Positions 8,215-17,049 of a stretch of 64,000 nucleotides of DNA are shown here, piece after piece. The stretch is from the NCBI RefSeq assembly GCF_008124765.1, contig NZ_VNHS01000008.1, positions 248,001 to 312,000 on the forward strand, written 5' to 3'. The position numbers were made by a program, and so were the translations under genes. The stretch's first letter is position 1. The number at the start of each line of letters is the position of its first letter. The notes under the pieces were generated by a model. The model worked only from the letters and a program-made list of their open reading frames with translations, searched no databases and was not told the DNA's origin. This stretch comes from Paenibacillus methanolicus (lineage in GTDB: Bacteria > Bacillota > Bacilli > Paenibacillales > Paenibacillaceae).

Positions 8215-10478
8215 GACATCACCCGCTTGAACATTTTTTCCAATTGATAAGTCGTCATATGCACCACGATCGGTCTGCCGTGCGGGCAGGTGTAGGGCTG
8301 CTTGCAGGACGCCAGACGGCGTAACAAGCCTTCTCCCTCTTCGCGCGTCAGCCGGTCGTTCGCTTTGATCGACGCCTTGCAAGAGCACATAATGGCGGAC
8401 TTCTCCCGCAGCTTCCCGATGTCGACGGCGCCTTTCTCGGACAGCAGCCAGTCGGTCATCTCTTCGATGACCTGCTGCTCTTCTCCGCGCGGCAGCCACT
8501 CGGGGTGGCTCCGGACGAGGAACGTATTGGCGCCGAACGGCTCGAGCTCCACGCCGGCCTCCAGCAGGAGAGGCATCCGGCTTGCCAGCGCGGTCGCCTC
8601 CGTCGAAGTGAACTCCAACGTCATCGGCACGATCAGCTGCTGGCTAGCTTGCTGCGGACGTGCGAATTTCTCCAAATAATACTCGTAGTTAATTCGCTCG
8701 TGCGCCGCGTGTTGATCGATCAGGAACAGTCCTTCTTCGTTCTGGGCGATGATATACGTGCCGTGCAGCTGGCCGATCCAATACAATTCGGGAAAATCAA
8801 CCTTCGGTTCGCCATGCGGCTCTTCGGACGGCATTTCGGCCGAAGCTTTGGATGGGATCAGCGTCGGTGAAGCGGCCTTATCTTCGCCAAGGTCAATTTC
8901 AGCCATCGGCTGCGAAACCTCTGACTCCGACAAACCGTTTTCGACCGTGGCATCTCTTGGAGGGCTGGCGTCCTCAAGTGAAGGGCCGGACGGCGCAAAA
9001 TCGGCGTCCCAGTCTTCCAGCCCCTCCACGGGGCGCTCCACGGAAGTCGGCGAATTCATAGGCGATGCGTGTTTAACCTCGACGTAGGCGTCGGAAGGCG
9101 CTGGCGCGGAGGCTCCGCTTGCCGCCGTCTCTCGAACCGCGAAGGAAGTATCGGAAGGCGGCGCATACAATCGCTCGGCGGCACCTTTGGGCACGGCCGG
9201 CTTGGCCGACGGATAGGAAGCTCCCATGCCGTCCGCGCGGTCGGAAGCGATACGCGGATTGCCGATTGCAAACCGTTGTTCCGAACGCTCTGCTCCTCCG
9301 AACAAGTTCGTGACGAGCGCGCCGGACGGAGCAGTCGGCGCCGTGCTTTGGTCGCCTGCGTTGAACCGCTCCATCCATCCTTCCGGCTTGCGGATGTCCG
9401 CTCCGACTGGCTCCGGTTGATGGAACGAGATACGTTCCTGCACGAACTGCGGCTTGGAGCGCTCGGCCGGGGCCGGCCCCGGGATGTGGCGCTGCTTGCC
9501 GAGCGCCTTCGCGACGCATTCCTCGACGAACTGACGAAGCTCCGCTTCTTTGCTGAACCGAACTTCCATTTTGGACGGATGGACGTTCACGTCGAGCAGA
9601 CTCGGGTGCATCCCGAGCTCGAGAACGATCATCGGGAAGCGGTTAATCGGCAGAAGCGTGTGATACGCCTGTAAAATCGCTTGATTGATGATATAGCTCT
9701 TGATGTATCGCCCATTCACGACGATCGTAATGCCGTTCCGGTTCGCCCTTGTCTGCTCGGGCTTCGAGATATAGCCGCTCAGCGTGTAGTCGGGATGGTC
9801 GCCGGAGACGATCAGCATCGCCTTCGCGGCGGTCGTCCCGTAAACGGCGGCGAACGCCTGAAGCCGGTCGCCGGTGCCGAGCGTGCGAAGCAAAACGTTG
9901 CCGTTATGCTTCAGCGTGAACGCGATGCCCGGGTGGGCTAATGCAAGCCGGTTGACGTAATCCGCGATATGGCCGATTTCCGTCTGAATCGATTTCATGT
10001 ATTTCAGCCTGGCCGGCGTGTTATAGAACAAATCCCGGATGGCGATATCCGTACCCTGCGGCGTGTTCGCGTCCTCGACATTGCGCACGGAGCCGCCCTC
10101 GATGAGAAGCCTCTTGCCGAGACCCGATGCATCGACGGCGGAGACGCACTCCACCTTGGCGACGGCCGCGATACTCGGCAGCGCCTCGCCCCGGAATCCG
10201 AGACTCGCGATCCGGAACAAATCTTTGCTGGTGGACAGCTTGCTCGTCGCGTGACGGAAGAAGGCTTTCTCGATATCGTCCGCTTCGATGCCGCTGCCGT
10301 TGTCCGTGACCCGCACGAGCGTCAGACCGCCCTCTTCGATGACGATATCGATCGTCGTGCTGCCGGCGTCGACCGCATTCTCGACAAGTTCCTTGACGAC
10401 CGAAGAAGGACGCTCGACGACTTCGCCCGCCGCGATCTGGTTGGCCAGCTGTTCATCCAATACGTTGATTTTCCCCAT
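8211..10478 (-). CDS. mutL: DNA mismatch repair endonuclease MutL
   Basis: 755 residues, about 130 more than the B. subtilis protein. The GHKL ATPase domain has ELVENAVDAGS, DNGSGI, FRGEALPSI and the TGT/QGT loop. The C-terminal domain has the endonuclease motif DQHAAHERINYE (from Asp588), a CSCKASIKAND segment and CPHGRP near the end, which together bind the metal. So this is a nicking MutL, as expected in bacteria without MutH. The extra length lies in a Ser/Ala/Pro/Glu-rich linker of about 220 residues (roughly 335-555) between the two domains. The ribosome site is AGGAGGAG. It follows mutS by 36 bases. Confidence 0.97.
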   Translation of the reverse strand: MGKINVLDEQLANQIAAGEVVERPSSVVKELVENAVDAGSTTIDIVIEEGGLTLVRVTDNGSGIEADDIEKAFFRHATSKLSTSKDLFRIASLGFRGEALPSIAAVAKVECVSAVDASGLGKRLLIEGGSVRNVEDANTPQGTDIAIRDLFYNTPARLKYMKSIQTEIGHIADYVNRLALAHPGIAFTLKHNGNVLLRTLGTGDRLQAFAAVYGTTAAKAMLIVSGDHPDYTLSGYISKPEQTRANRNGITIVVNGRYIKSYIINQAILQAYHTLLPINRFPMIVLELGMHPSLLDVNVHPSKMEVRFSKEAELRQFVEECVAKALGKQRHIPGPAPAERSKPQFVQERISFHQPEPVGADIRKPEGWMERFNAGDQSTAPTAPSGALVTNLFGGAERSEQRFAIGNPRIASDRADGMGASYPSAKPAVPKGAAERLYAPPSDTSFAVRETAASGASAPAPSDAYVEVKHASPMNSPTSVERPVEGLEDWDADFAPSGPSLEDASPPRDATVENGLSESEVSQPMAEIDLGEDKAASPTLIPSKASAEMPSEEPHGEPKVDFPELYWIGQLHGTYIIAQNEEGLFLIDQHAAHERINYEYYLEKFARPQQASQQLIVPMTLEFTSTEATALASRMPLLLEAGVELEPFGANTFLVRSHPEWLPRGEEQQVIEEMTDWLLSEKGAVDIGKLREKSAIMCSCKASIKANDRLTREEGEGLLRRLASCKQPYTCPHGRPIVVHMTTYQLEKMFKRVMS

Positions 10479-10514
10479 TCTAGCAGCTCCTCCTCTCGGC
10501 GTTTCGCCTGACGT

Positions 10515-13319
10515 TTACTTGTCGCTATGCAGCTTCAGCTTCATCTCGTTCAGCCACTGCATCGCCTGCATCGGCGTCATGTTGAACAGATCCAGCTTGC
10601 GCAGCTGTTCGGCCAGCTGTTCCGCCTTCGGACTCGCTTTGCGCGTTCTTGCCGGCTCGGGAGCAGGCTCGTCGAAAATCGACAGTTGGACGAGCGCCGC
10701 CGTCGCGGCGGACGTCTCGTCGGTGACGGCATCGAATTCGGCAGCTGGCATCGCCGCGGCTGGCGCGGCGCTTGGCTGCTCGTAGCTGGCCGCGGATTCC
10801 GCGACGGCGCCAATGGTTGACGATGGTCTGAATTCGGTAATAAGTCCGGGGCTATCCATCCTTCTAGTTGGAGCCTCTGCCGCCGCCGCTACAAGCGTCG
10901 GCGCGGATTCCATCGACGCATCATGATGTGTCGGCTGCTCCAGCGATTCGAGCAGCGTATAGGCGCGCGAGATGATGCTCTCCGGCAAGCCGGCCAGCTG
11001 CGCGCAATAGATGCCGTAGCTGCTGTCCGCGGCGCCGGGCACGAGCTTCCGCAGGAACGTCACGCCGCCCGCGTTCTCCTGGACGGCCATGCAGGCATTC
11101 GCGAGACGAGGCAGCGACTCTTCCAAGTGCGCGAGCTCGTGAAAATGGGTCGAAACGAGCGCTTTGCACTTCACCTCGGTATGCACGAATTCGATCACCG
11201 CCTGCGCGATGGCCATCCCTTCGGCCGTCGACGTGCCGCGGCCCAGCTCGTCGATAATGACAAGACTCCGCGCGGTCGCTTTCTCCGTCATCGTCTGGAT
11301 ATCCTTCATCTCGACCATGAACGTGCTCTGTCCGCCAATAAGATCGTCCGCCGCGCCGATCCGGGTGAAGATCCGGTCGATCAACGGCACGAGCGCCTTC
11401 TTAGCCGGCACGAAGCAGCCGATCTGCGCCATGATGCAGATGAGGGCGACTTGACGCATGTAAGTGCTCTTGCCCGCCATGTTCGGTCCCGTGATGAGCA
11501 GCATCGCGAAGGCTTCATCCGTCAGCGCGGTGCCGTTCGCGATGAACGGTACGCCTTCCATGACCGCCTCCACGACGGGATGACGGCCGTCCTCCACGAC
11601 CAAGTCGTACGCCTCCGTCACGACCGGTCGAACGAACCGCTGCTCGCTGCTGACCGTCGCCATCGATTGGTAGACGTCGATCTCGGCGACCATCTCCGCC
11701 AAGCGCTGAAGCCGATGCATATGGCTTGCCATATGGTCCCGAAGCTCGACGAACCGGGCATATTCGAGATCGACCATCTTCTCTTCGGCTTCGAGAATGA
11801 GACGTTCCTTCTCCTTCAGCTCCGGCGTAACGTAGCGCTCGGCGTTGGCAAGGGTCTGCTTGCGCTCGTAGCGGCCTTCCGGCAGCATCGAGATGTTCGC
11901 CTTGGATACTTCCAAGAAATAGCCGAACACTTTGTTATAGCCGATCTTCAGCGACTTGATGCCGGTCGCCTCGCGCTCGCGCCGCTCCAGGTCGGCCAGC
12001 CACTTCTTGCCGCTGACGCTGGCGTCGCGCAGTTGATCGAGGTAATCGTCGTACCCGGCGCGGATAAGTCCGCCCTCCCGTACCGAAACCGGCGGCTCGT
12101 CCACGATGACGGTCGCGATCATGTCGGCCAAATCGCCGCAATCGTCCACGTCCTCGACTAATCCGCGCAGCGTCTCGGAACCGGAGCCCTCGCAGATCGC
12201 GCGCAGCGCCGGCACATGCTGGAGCGACGTCTTCAGCGCGTTCAAATCGCGACCGTTGGCGCTGCCGAACGCGACACGCCCGACGAGCCGCTCCAAATCG
12301 TAAATCTCCGACAGCTCCCGCCGCAAGTCGTCGCGCAAGATAAGGTCGCGGTGCAGCTTGTCCACCGCCTCGAGACGGGCGTCGATGCCGGACTTGGACA
12401 AGAGCGGCTTGTCGATCCAGCGTCGGAGAAGCCGCGCCCCCATGGACGTGCGCGTCTTGTCGAGCAGCCAGAGCAGCGTCCCTTTCTTGCTGCGATCCCG
12501 AACCGTCTCGGTCAGCTCGAGGTTGCGGCGCGTGAACGGATCCAAAATCATGAACTGGTTCGGTTCGTAAACGCGAATGCGGCGAACGTGGCCAAGCGAG
12601 CGTTTCTGCGTCTCCGTCAAATAGCCGGTCAGCAGGTTAATCGCCCTGTATCTCGGTTCGGTTAACGCCTCCAACTGTTCGCGTTCGAACTGCGATTCCA
12701 GCGCCGCCCGTTCCATTGTTAGGCGAGGCGTGAAGAGCACCGGACGGCTCCAGCCGGCCGCGACCGGCTGCAGGGCGGCCAACACCTCTTCGTCGCCGAT
12801 AATTTCCGCCGGATGATATACATTTAGTTCATCTGTCAGAACGTCCAGCATAACCGGCACGCTCGTGACATACAGCTCGCCCGTCGTTAAATCGCAAGCC
12901 GCCAGGCCGTAACCGCCGCCGGCGATCGAGACGCCGACGATAAAATTGTTCGCCTTGTCCGCCAACGATTTGGTCTCCATGACCGTGCCCGGGGTGACGG
13001 TGCGAATAATCTCGCGGCGCACGACGCCTTTGGCTGCCGACGGATCCTCGACCTGCTCGCAAATCGCGACTTTGTAGCCTTTCTCGATCAGCCGCGCGAT
13101 GTACCCTTCCGCGGAATGATAGGGGATGCCGCACATCGGAATGCGTTCGTCCCCGCCGCCTTCGCGGCCGGTGAGCGTGATCTCCAGCTCGCGCGACGCA
13201 AGGATCGCGTCATCGAAAAACATTTCGTAGAAATCGCCTAAACGGAAAAATAGAAACGCGTCTTTCGCGCCTTCTTTAATGGATAAGTACTGCTGTATCA
13301 TCGGGGTATAAGCCGCCAT
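10515..13319 (-). CDS. mutS: DNA mismatch repair protein MutS
   Basis: 934 residues from the ATG at 13319, preceded by AGGAGGGG. An earlier in-frame start at 13376 lacks a site. The mismatch-reading Phe-X-Glu is in GDFYEMF (Phe30, Glu32). The ATPase has Walker A TGPNMAGKST (about 610-619), Walker B VIIDELGRGTS and the STHFHEL motif. After the helix-turn-helix that ends the core (ISRAYTLLESLE), a low-complexity Ala/Ser/Pro segment of about 90 residues precedes the conserved C-terminal tetramer/MutL contact helix (MTPMQAMQWLNEMK). The protein recognises mispairs and recruits the MutL encoded next to it. Confidence 0.98.
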   Translation of the reverse strand: MAAYTPMIQQYLSIKEGAKDAFLFFRLGDFYEMFFDDAILASRELEITLTGREGGGDERIPMCGIPYHSAEGYIARLIEKGYKVAICEQVEDPSAAKGVVRREIIRTVTPGTVMETKSLADKANNFIVGVSIAGGGYGLAACDLTTGELYVTSVPVMLDVLTDELNVYHPAEIIGDEEVLAALQPVAAGWSRPVLFTPRLTMERAALESQFEREQLEALTEPRYRAINLLTGYLTETQKRSLGHVRRIRVYEPNQFMILDPFTRRNLELTETVRDRSKKGTLLWLLDKTRTSMGARLLRRWIDKPLLSKSGIDARLEAVDKLHRDLILRDDLRRELSEIYDLERLVGRVAFGSANGRDLNALKTSLQHVPALRAICEGSGSETLRGLVEDVDDCGDLADMIATVIVDEPPVSVREGGLIRAGYDDYLDQLRDASVSGKKWLADLERREREATGIKSLKIGYNKVFGYFLEVSKANISMLPEGRYERKQTLANAERYVTPELKEKERLILEAEEKMVDLEYARFVELRDHMASHMHRLQRLAEMVAEIDVYQSMATVSSEQRFVRPVVTEAYDLVVEDGRHPVVEAVMEGVPFIANGTALTDEAFAMLLITGPNMAGKSTYMRQVALICIMAQIGCFVPAKKALVPLIDRIFTRIGAADDLIGGQSTFMVEMKDIQTMTEKATARSLVIIDELGRGTSTAEGMAIAQAVIEFVHTEVKCKALVSTHFHELAHLEESLPRLANACMAVQENAGGVTFLRKLVPGAADSSYGIYCAQLAGLPESIISRAYTLLESLEQPTHHDASMESAPTLVAAAAEAPTRRMDSPGLITEFRPSSTIGAVAESAASYEQPSAAPAAAMPAAEFDAVTDETSAATAALVQLSIFDEPAPEPARTRKASPKAEQLAEQLRKLDLFNMTPMQAMQWLNEMKLKLHSDK

Positions 13320-13375
13320 GCGCGCCCCTCCTGCATCGATTTCGTTCTCTCGTGTCGGTAAACACCAGAACTCCA

Positions 13376-14953
13376 TTATAGCAGATCGGTCCTATGGTTC
13401 ACACCCCGCAGGCGTCTGACCGAAGGGTTAGCAATATCCGCCAAAACGCCGGATTGACCGCGTTCCCCTGACGGCAACGCCCATGCCGAGCGGAAATCGA
13501 GCGTTTCGTCCCAGATCTCGCTCCGTCGCAGCGAATCTATGAACGGCTCAATGCCAGTCGCCAGTTTCGCGTACGAGGGGACAGCCCGCATACTTGAAAT
13601 CAACGGCTCCAGACACTCTCGCAGCGTAACTCGATCCCCACGATAATACGCAGCCGCATATCGTTCCTCCGACGCCGGGCAATAGCGGAGTTGATCCGTC
13701 TCCAATGCGCATAACAAAGCAAGAGACAGCGCTGCTTCGCATGCGGACGGAGAGACGAGCCAGCTGGGCAGCGTCCGGTACTCGAATCCGCCATGCGGCT
13801 GCTGCCGGCAATCGCCCAAGAGACCGAATTTCGGCCTTCTGGCTCGGCCCGACTCCGCTTCGGCCATAGCGAGCGGAATCGCCACGTAACTGTCCAGCTG
13901 CCGAAGCAGCCGGTTCGTGAGCGGCACGCCGCTCAAATGGATATGACCGCCTAAGGCAAACCCGGTTACCGGCATCGCGCCCGCTACCCAACGCAAGGTT
14001 GTATCCTCAATACGCGTCTGTGCAATCGATAACAGTCCTCTGATACGGGAGACGACTTCCGCCGGCGAAGCAGCCGGCGCCGGCCTCAGTTCCGCTACGG
14101 GACGCGCGATTTTACCGCCGATGACCACCGCGTCCGTCCCCGCGCCATGACCGCTGCCCAAATATCGATCCGCGGGAACCACTTTTCCTTTGCCGTTCAC
14201 GAGCAGAAACTCGGGATCCGCTCCGATTAGAACCGGCGCGCGGCGTCTTGGGCTTGTTGATTCCGCCATTCGGCGCGCGAGATTATCCGCGGCATCCAGC
14301 CACTTCGCCTCGTCCCGGTTCTGGCCGCCGCTAGGCGCTTCCCCAGGGAGAAGCACCGACTGCACGGCGCACTTCTTGCTCCCGTCCAGCGACAGTTCCA
14401 CGATGCCGGCATCCAAGCCTAAAGCGTAAATCGTCCGTATCGCCGTTGAAGACGCCTTGCGGTAAGCCGCCTGCTGCGGATGGAGCGGTTCCGTATCCAT
14501 CCGCGCATTCGTCAGCAGGCGATTGCCGCTACCGAACGCCGTCGCATGCTTTTTCTCCCCATTACGCCCCTGCAATGTCGAATGATCCCGCACCCAACAG
14601 GCATCCAACACTTGATCTTGGAACACGCGCACGCGAATAAAGCGCACGACCCTCCAGTCGCCGCTCGCTGCCTCTGCATGCCGAACGACGCCAGCGCTCA
14701 AGCTAACGCCGATGCGATGCAGCCGATCGCGGATATCCTCCCGATTTAAGGCCGCGAACCGCTTCGCGCCGCCGTTCAACACGAGCGGAGCGCTTGCTTG
14801 CGCAAAGGCACCCGGAGGTGCCGCATCGCCGATGACAAGCACCACGTCGCTTGCTTCCGGCCCTCCTCCAACTTGGCGTTCCTCCCGGGTTCGCCAGCGA
14901 TGCCCATCCCACAGCCATCCGATTCCCGACACGACCTCTCCCTCCCTCCGCAT
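13376..14953 (-). CDS. Predicted amidoligase (COOH-NH2 ligase type 2) with ATP-grasp-like N-terminal part
   Basis: 525 residues from the ATG at 14953, which has GAGG 10 bases ahead. An ATG at 14980 abuts the U-run of the cotE terminator and has no well-spaced site. The C-terminal half has the marks of the phiEco32-like COOH-NH2 ligase group: GADPEF (244-249), AELRP (287-291), GGHIHLSG (335-342) and GGFEYRTLPSWL (from 388). These are the predicted ATP/metal-binding positions of glutamine-synthetase-fold peptide ligases. The N-terminal half has the spacing of YheC/D ATP-grasp proteins (FIRVRVFQDQV, then ALGLDAGIVEL). That part looks degenerate because I see no full nucleotide-binding loop. The gene lies between cotE and mutS. 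A role in joining amino groups to a coat or wall peptide is inference; no substrate can be named. Confidence 0.72.
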   Translation of the reverse strand: MRREGEVVSGIGWLWDGHRWRTREERQVGGGPEASDVVLVIGDAAPPGAFAQASAPLVLNGGAKRFAALNREDIRDRLHRIGVSLSAGVVRHAEAASGDWRVVRFIRVRVFQDQVLDACWVRDHSTLQGRNGEKKHATAFGSGNRLLTNARMDTEPLHPQQAAYRKASSTAIRTIYALGLDAGIVELSLDGSKKCAVQSVLLPGEAPSGGQNRDEAKWLDAADNLARRMAESTSPRRRAPVLIGADPEFLLVNGKGKVVPADRYLGSGHGAGTDAVVIGGKIARPVAELRPAPAASPAEVVSRIRGLLSIAQTRIEDTTLRWVAGAMPVTGFALGGHIHLSGVPLTNRLLRQLDSYVAIPLAMAEAESGRARRPKFGLLGDCRQQPHGGFEYRTLPSWLVSPSACEAALSLALLCALETDQLRYCPASEERYAAAYYRGDRVTLRECLEPLISSMRAVPSYAKLATGIEPFIDSLRRSEIWDETLDFRSAWALPSGERGQSGVLADIANPSVRRLRGVNHRTDLL

Positions 14954-14992
14954 GAATGAAACGCCTCGCAAGACGGGCATCCTGATTTTATG

Positions 14993-15018
14993 AAAAAAAA
15001 AGAGGGCTCTCGCCCTCG
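14993..15018 (-). terminator. cotE terminator
   Basis: Minus strand: GAGGGC, loop GAGA, GCCCTC, then nine T. It sits 53 bases past the cotE stop and just before the amidoligase gene, so most cotE transcripts should end here. Confidence 0.88.
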
Positions 15019-15028
15019 AAAATCAATT

Positions 15029-15048
15029 CGCTATCGCATACGATAGCG
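15029..15048. repeat. Perfect inverted repeat between cotE and its terminator
   Basis: CGCTATCG - CATA - CGATAGCG: eight perfect base pairs with a four-base loop. It stands upstream of the terminator hairpin in the cotE transcript, giving two hairpins in a row. It may protect the 3' end; no other role is visible. Confidence 0.6.
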
Positions 15049-15070
15049 TATACGAACCGTAAGCTCCAAC

Positions 15071-15625
15071 TTACAGTTCGTCGTCCAGCAGTTCCGGGTC
15101 CAAATCCTCGAAATCGCCGTCATCGCCGAAGTCGATATCCTTACCATCGTCGTATGCGCTCGGGAAGACCGCGACGACGACTTTCGTTTCGGCGATCAAC
15201 TCGACCGCGAATTCGCGCTCCACGCGGATGACGACGCCCGTGCCGCTGCCCGAAATGTTCGCTTCGATGCAGTTCGGCTCTTGCGTGGCTTCAGCCGCTA
15301 CTTCTTCCGTGGATGCCCGGTGCTTCGGGTCCAGGTACGAGAGCGGCACGTTCTCCACGTAGGAGAGCGTCTCTTTCGCGACGTCGGTTTGCGAGTTTTT
15401 GTTGTAAGAATACCAGATGTTAACATCGTAAGTACCGATTACTTCGATCCCGTCCCCGGAACGCACCGCTTCGTACTGGTGGTTGATGATCCAGGCGCCC
15501 AAAATGCTCGTGGGATGATGAGGCGGCGTAACGGTGTGAGTTACTGTGGAAAACTTACGACCTTTGCCGCAGACAGCTTTCGTTAATATCTCTCTACGCT
15601 GAAGCTGTTTATCTGCAATAGACAT
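15071..15625 (-). CDS. cotE: Outer spore coat morphogenetic protein CotE
   Basis: 184 residues from the ATG at 15625 with GGAGGTTAA upstream; an earlier in-frame start at 15655 has no site. The sequence follows CotE closely: an ILTKAVCGKGRKFS start region, TPPHHPTSILGAWIINHQY, and a beta-rich middle (IEVIGTYDVNIWYSYN). The very acidic C-terminal tail is rich in Asp and Glu. CotE self-assembles on the spore surface and recruits the outer coat; the acidic tail is the part that contacts other coat proteins in Bacillus. The gene has its own terminator and a SigE-like element upstream. Adjacent mutS/mutL is the Bacillus arrangement. Confidence 0.95.
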   Translation of the reverse strand: MSIADKQLQRREILTKAVCGKGRKFSTVTHTVTPPHHPTSILGAWIINHQYEAVRSGDGIEVIGTYDVNIWYSYNKNSQTDVAKETLSYVENVPLSYLDPKHRASTEEVAAEATQEPNCIEANISGSGTGVVIRVEREFAVELIAETKVVVAVFPSAYDDGKDIDFGDDGDFEDLDPELLDDEL

Positions 15626-15659
15626 TGAGTTAACCTCCTCCATACAATCATTCAATTAA

Positions 15660-15667
15660 AGTGTATG
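15660..15667 (-). promoter_or_regulatory. SigE-like -10 element of cotE
   Basis: Minus strand CATACACT matches the SigE -10 consensus CATACAHT at all positions. It stands 35 bases before the cotE ATG, leaving a short leader with the ribosome site. I do not see a good SigE -35 element at 14-15 bases upstream, so the call is tentative. Confidence 0.4.
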
Positions 15668-16025
15668 CAGGACATAGGCGTTTGTTGATAAAACTACGGC
15701 TCGCGACGGCGTTTTTTTAGTTTGCCGATCGCGAACCGCGCGCCATCCCCACGAAATCCGACCTCCGCCTTCGTTAGAAACACCTTGATTCGGGCAATTT
15801 CGGCCGATAACCGGCTGCCTATTTATAGTAGGAATCTTCTCGCTCACCCTTCCCTACAAATATACGATTGAACCTATTCATGTAGTACTCGGCGCCGTCA
15901 TTTTTTGCTCGCGATGCGAGAAAGGCTGCGCCGGACAATTCCGGGCGCAGCCTTCTGTTAGTATCCGCGAATTGCGTCGGCCGCACCGACTCGTACCCTA
16001 CCGCTCCTCGCTCGGTTCACGCGAC
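15668..16025. other. Spacer between cotE and the FUSC gene, no convincing gene
   Basis: About 360 bases. A 63-codon minus-strand frame with a GTG start (15656-15847) has no spaced ribosome site and unremarkable composition, so I leave it out. At 15922-15954 an 11-base stem (aaggctgcgcc / ggcgcagcctt) could end the FUSC transcript, but it has no clear U-run on either strand. The rest holds the cotE promoter region. Confidence 0.5.
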
Positions 16026-17000
16026 TCATTCCGCCTTCTGCCCCGTCCTCCGCTTCTTCCACCTCTTGGCGATATGCAAATAACGGTGCAGTTCGTGCGT
16101 CAATTCCAAAATCGCGGCCCGGATTTCGAACTCGTCCCGGCTGGCCGGAAGCGCCATCTGCTTGAATCGGGTACCGAGCTCGTTCAGATGCCGCTCCACG
16201 ACGCCTTCGTAGACGTCCGACTTCACCTCGTCCGCCAGCAGATCGAACAGCTCCGCGGCCAATTCGCCCTGCGGCAGCTTCTCGTAGACGAGCGACACGC
16301 GCACCAGCATGTGGGAGATCGACTCCATCTGCAGACGCCGCATCTCGAAATACGTGCGCCAGTACCGAAGCTCGTCCGCGTCTTGGCCCGGCACCCGGTT
16401 CTCCAGCGCCAGCTCCGCACGCCTTATCCCTTCCTCGACCGCGTCCCCCGCTTCGATTAATTCGACGCCGTCCCAGACGTGGGCCGGATCGCGCAGTGTC
16501 CGGGCCATCTGGCCGAATATGCCGCTGAACAGCGATTCCGTCCGATGCCGAAGCGTCGCGAGATTCCGATCTTCCCGCGGCATATATAGCATGTTCACCA
16601 CGGTCGCCCAGCCCAAGCCGACGAGCAGAAGCAGCACTTCGTTGACGATGAGCGCGGCCGTCACTTCCGACTTGGCATAGACGTGAAAGACGATGACCGC
16701 GCTCGTCGTGATGCCGTCCTTCAACGCAAGCCGCGACATAACGGGGAAGGCAATCAGAATGAAGAGCGAGATGACCCAAATATGAAAGCCGAACGCCGCG
16801 AATAGCACCGAGGCGAAAAACAGCCCCAGCGCCGAAGCGACAAAACGGACGAAAGCGCTCTGAAGCCCTCTCTTCCGCGTCACCTCGACGCCAAGTATCG
16901 CGAGCAAGCCCGCCGACAACGCAGGGTCGAGCCCGATCGTGCTTGCGGTATAGATCGCCGCCAGCGCGGCCAACGCCGTCTTGATCACCCGTATTCCCAT
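16026..17000 (-). CDS. FUSC / aromatic acid exporter family membrane protein (YqjA-like)
   Basis: 324 residues from the ATG at 17000 with CGGAGGAACT upstream. The N-terminal half has four to five membrane segments packed in hairpins (about residues 5-150: ATIYTAST.., LGLFFASVLFAAFGF, VISLFILIAFPV, VLLLLVGLGWATVVNMLY). The C-terminal half is a cytoplasmic helical domain of about 170 residues. This is the ArAE_1 plus ArAE_1_C layout of B. subtilis YqjA. Relatives export aromatic carboxylic acids in enterobacteria; the Firmicute substrates are unknown. It follows the ABC permease gene by about 50 bases on the same strand, so it may be the last gene of that operon. Confidence 0.82.
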   Translation of the reverse strand: MGIRVIKTALAALAAIYTASTIGLDPALSAGLLAILGVEVTRKRGLQSAFVRFVASALGLFFASVLFAAFGFHIWVISLFILIAFPVMSRLALKDGITTSAVIVFHVYAKSEVTAALIVNEVLLLLVGLGWATVVNMLYMPREDRNLATLRHRTESLFSGIFGQMARTLRDPAHVWDGVELIEAGDAVEEGIRRAELALENRVPGQDADELRYWRTYFEMRRLQMESISHMLVRVSLVYEKLPQGELAAELFDLLADEVKSDVYEGVVERHLNELGTRFKQMALPASRDEFEIRAAILELTHELHRYLHIAKRWKKRRTGQKAE

Positions 17001-17049
17001 AGTTCCTCCGCTGCCCATGCGCCCGCGTCATGCGGGCTTTTCTACCATC

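Noticed and set aside
10923-12161. 412-codon open frame on the plus strand opposite mutS
   Set aside because: It is the antisense of a strongly conserved gene. Such long shadow frames arise from GC-biased third positions; it has no ribosome site and a His/Arg/Asp-biased composition.
15656-15847. 63-codon minus-strand frame upstream of cotE
   Set aside because: GTG start with a GGGAAGG directly on it and no spacing, unremarkable composition, and it covers the probable cotE promoter.
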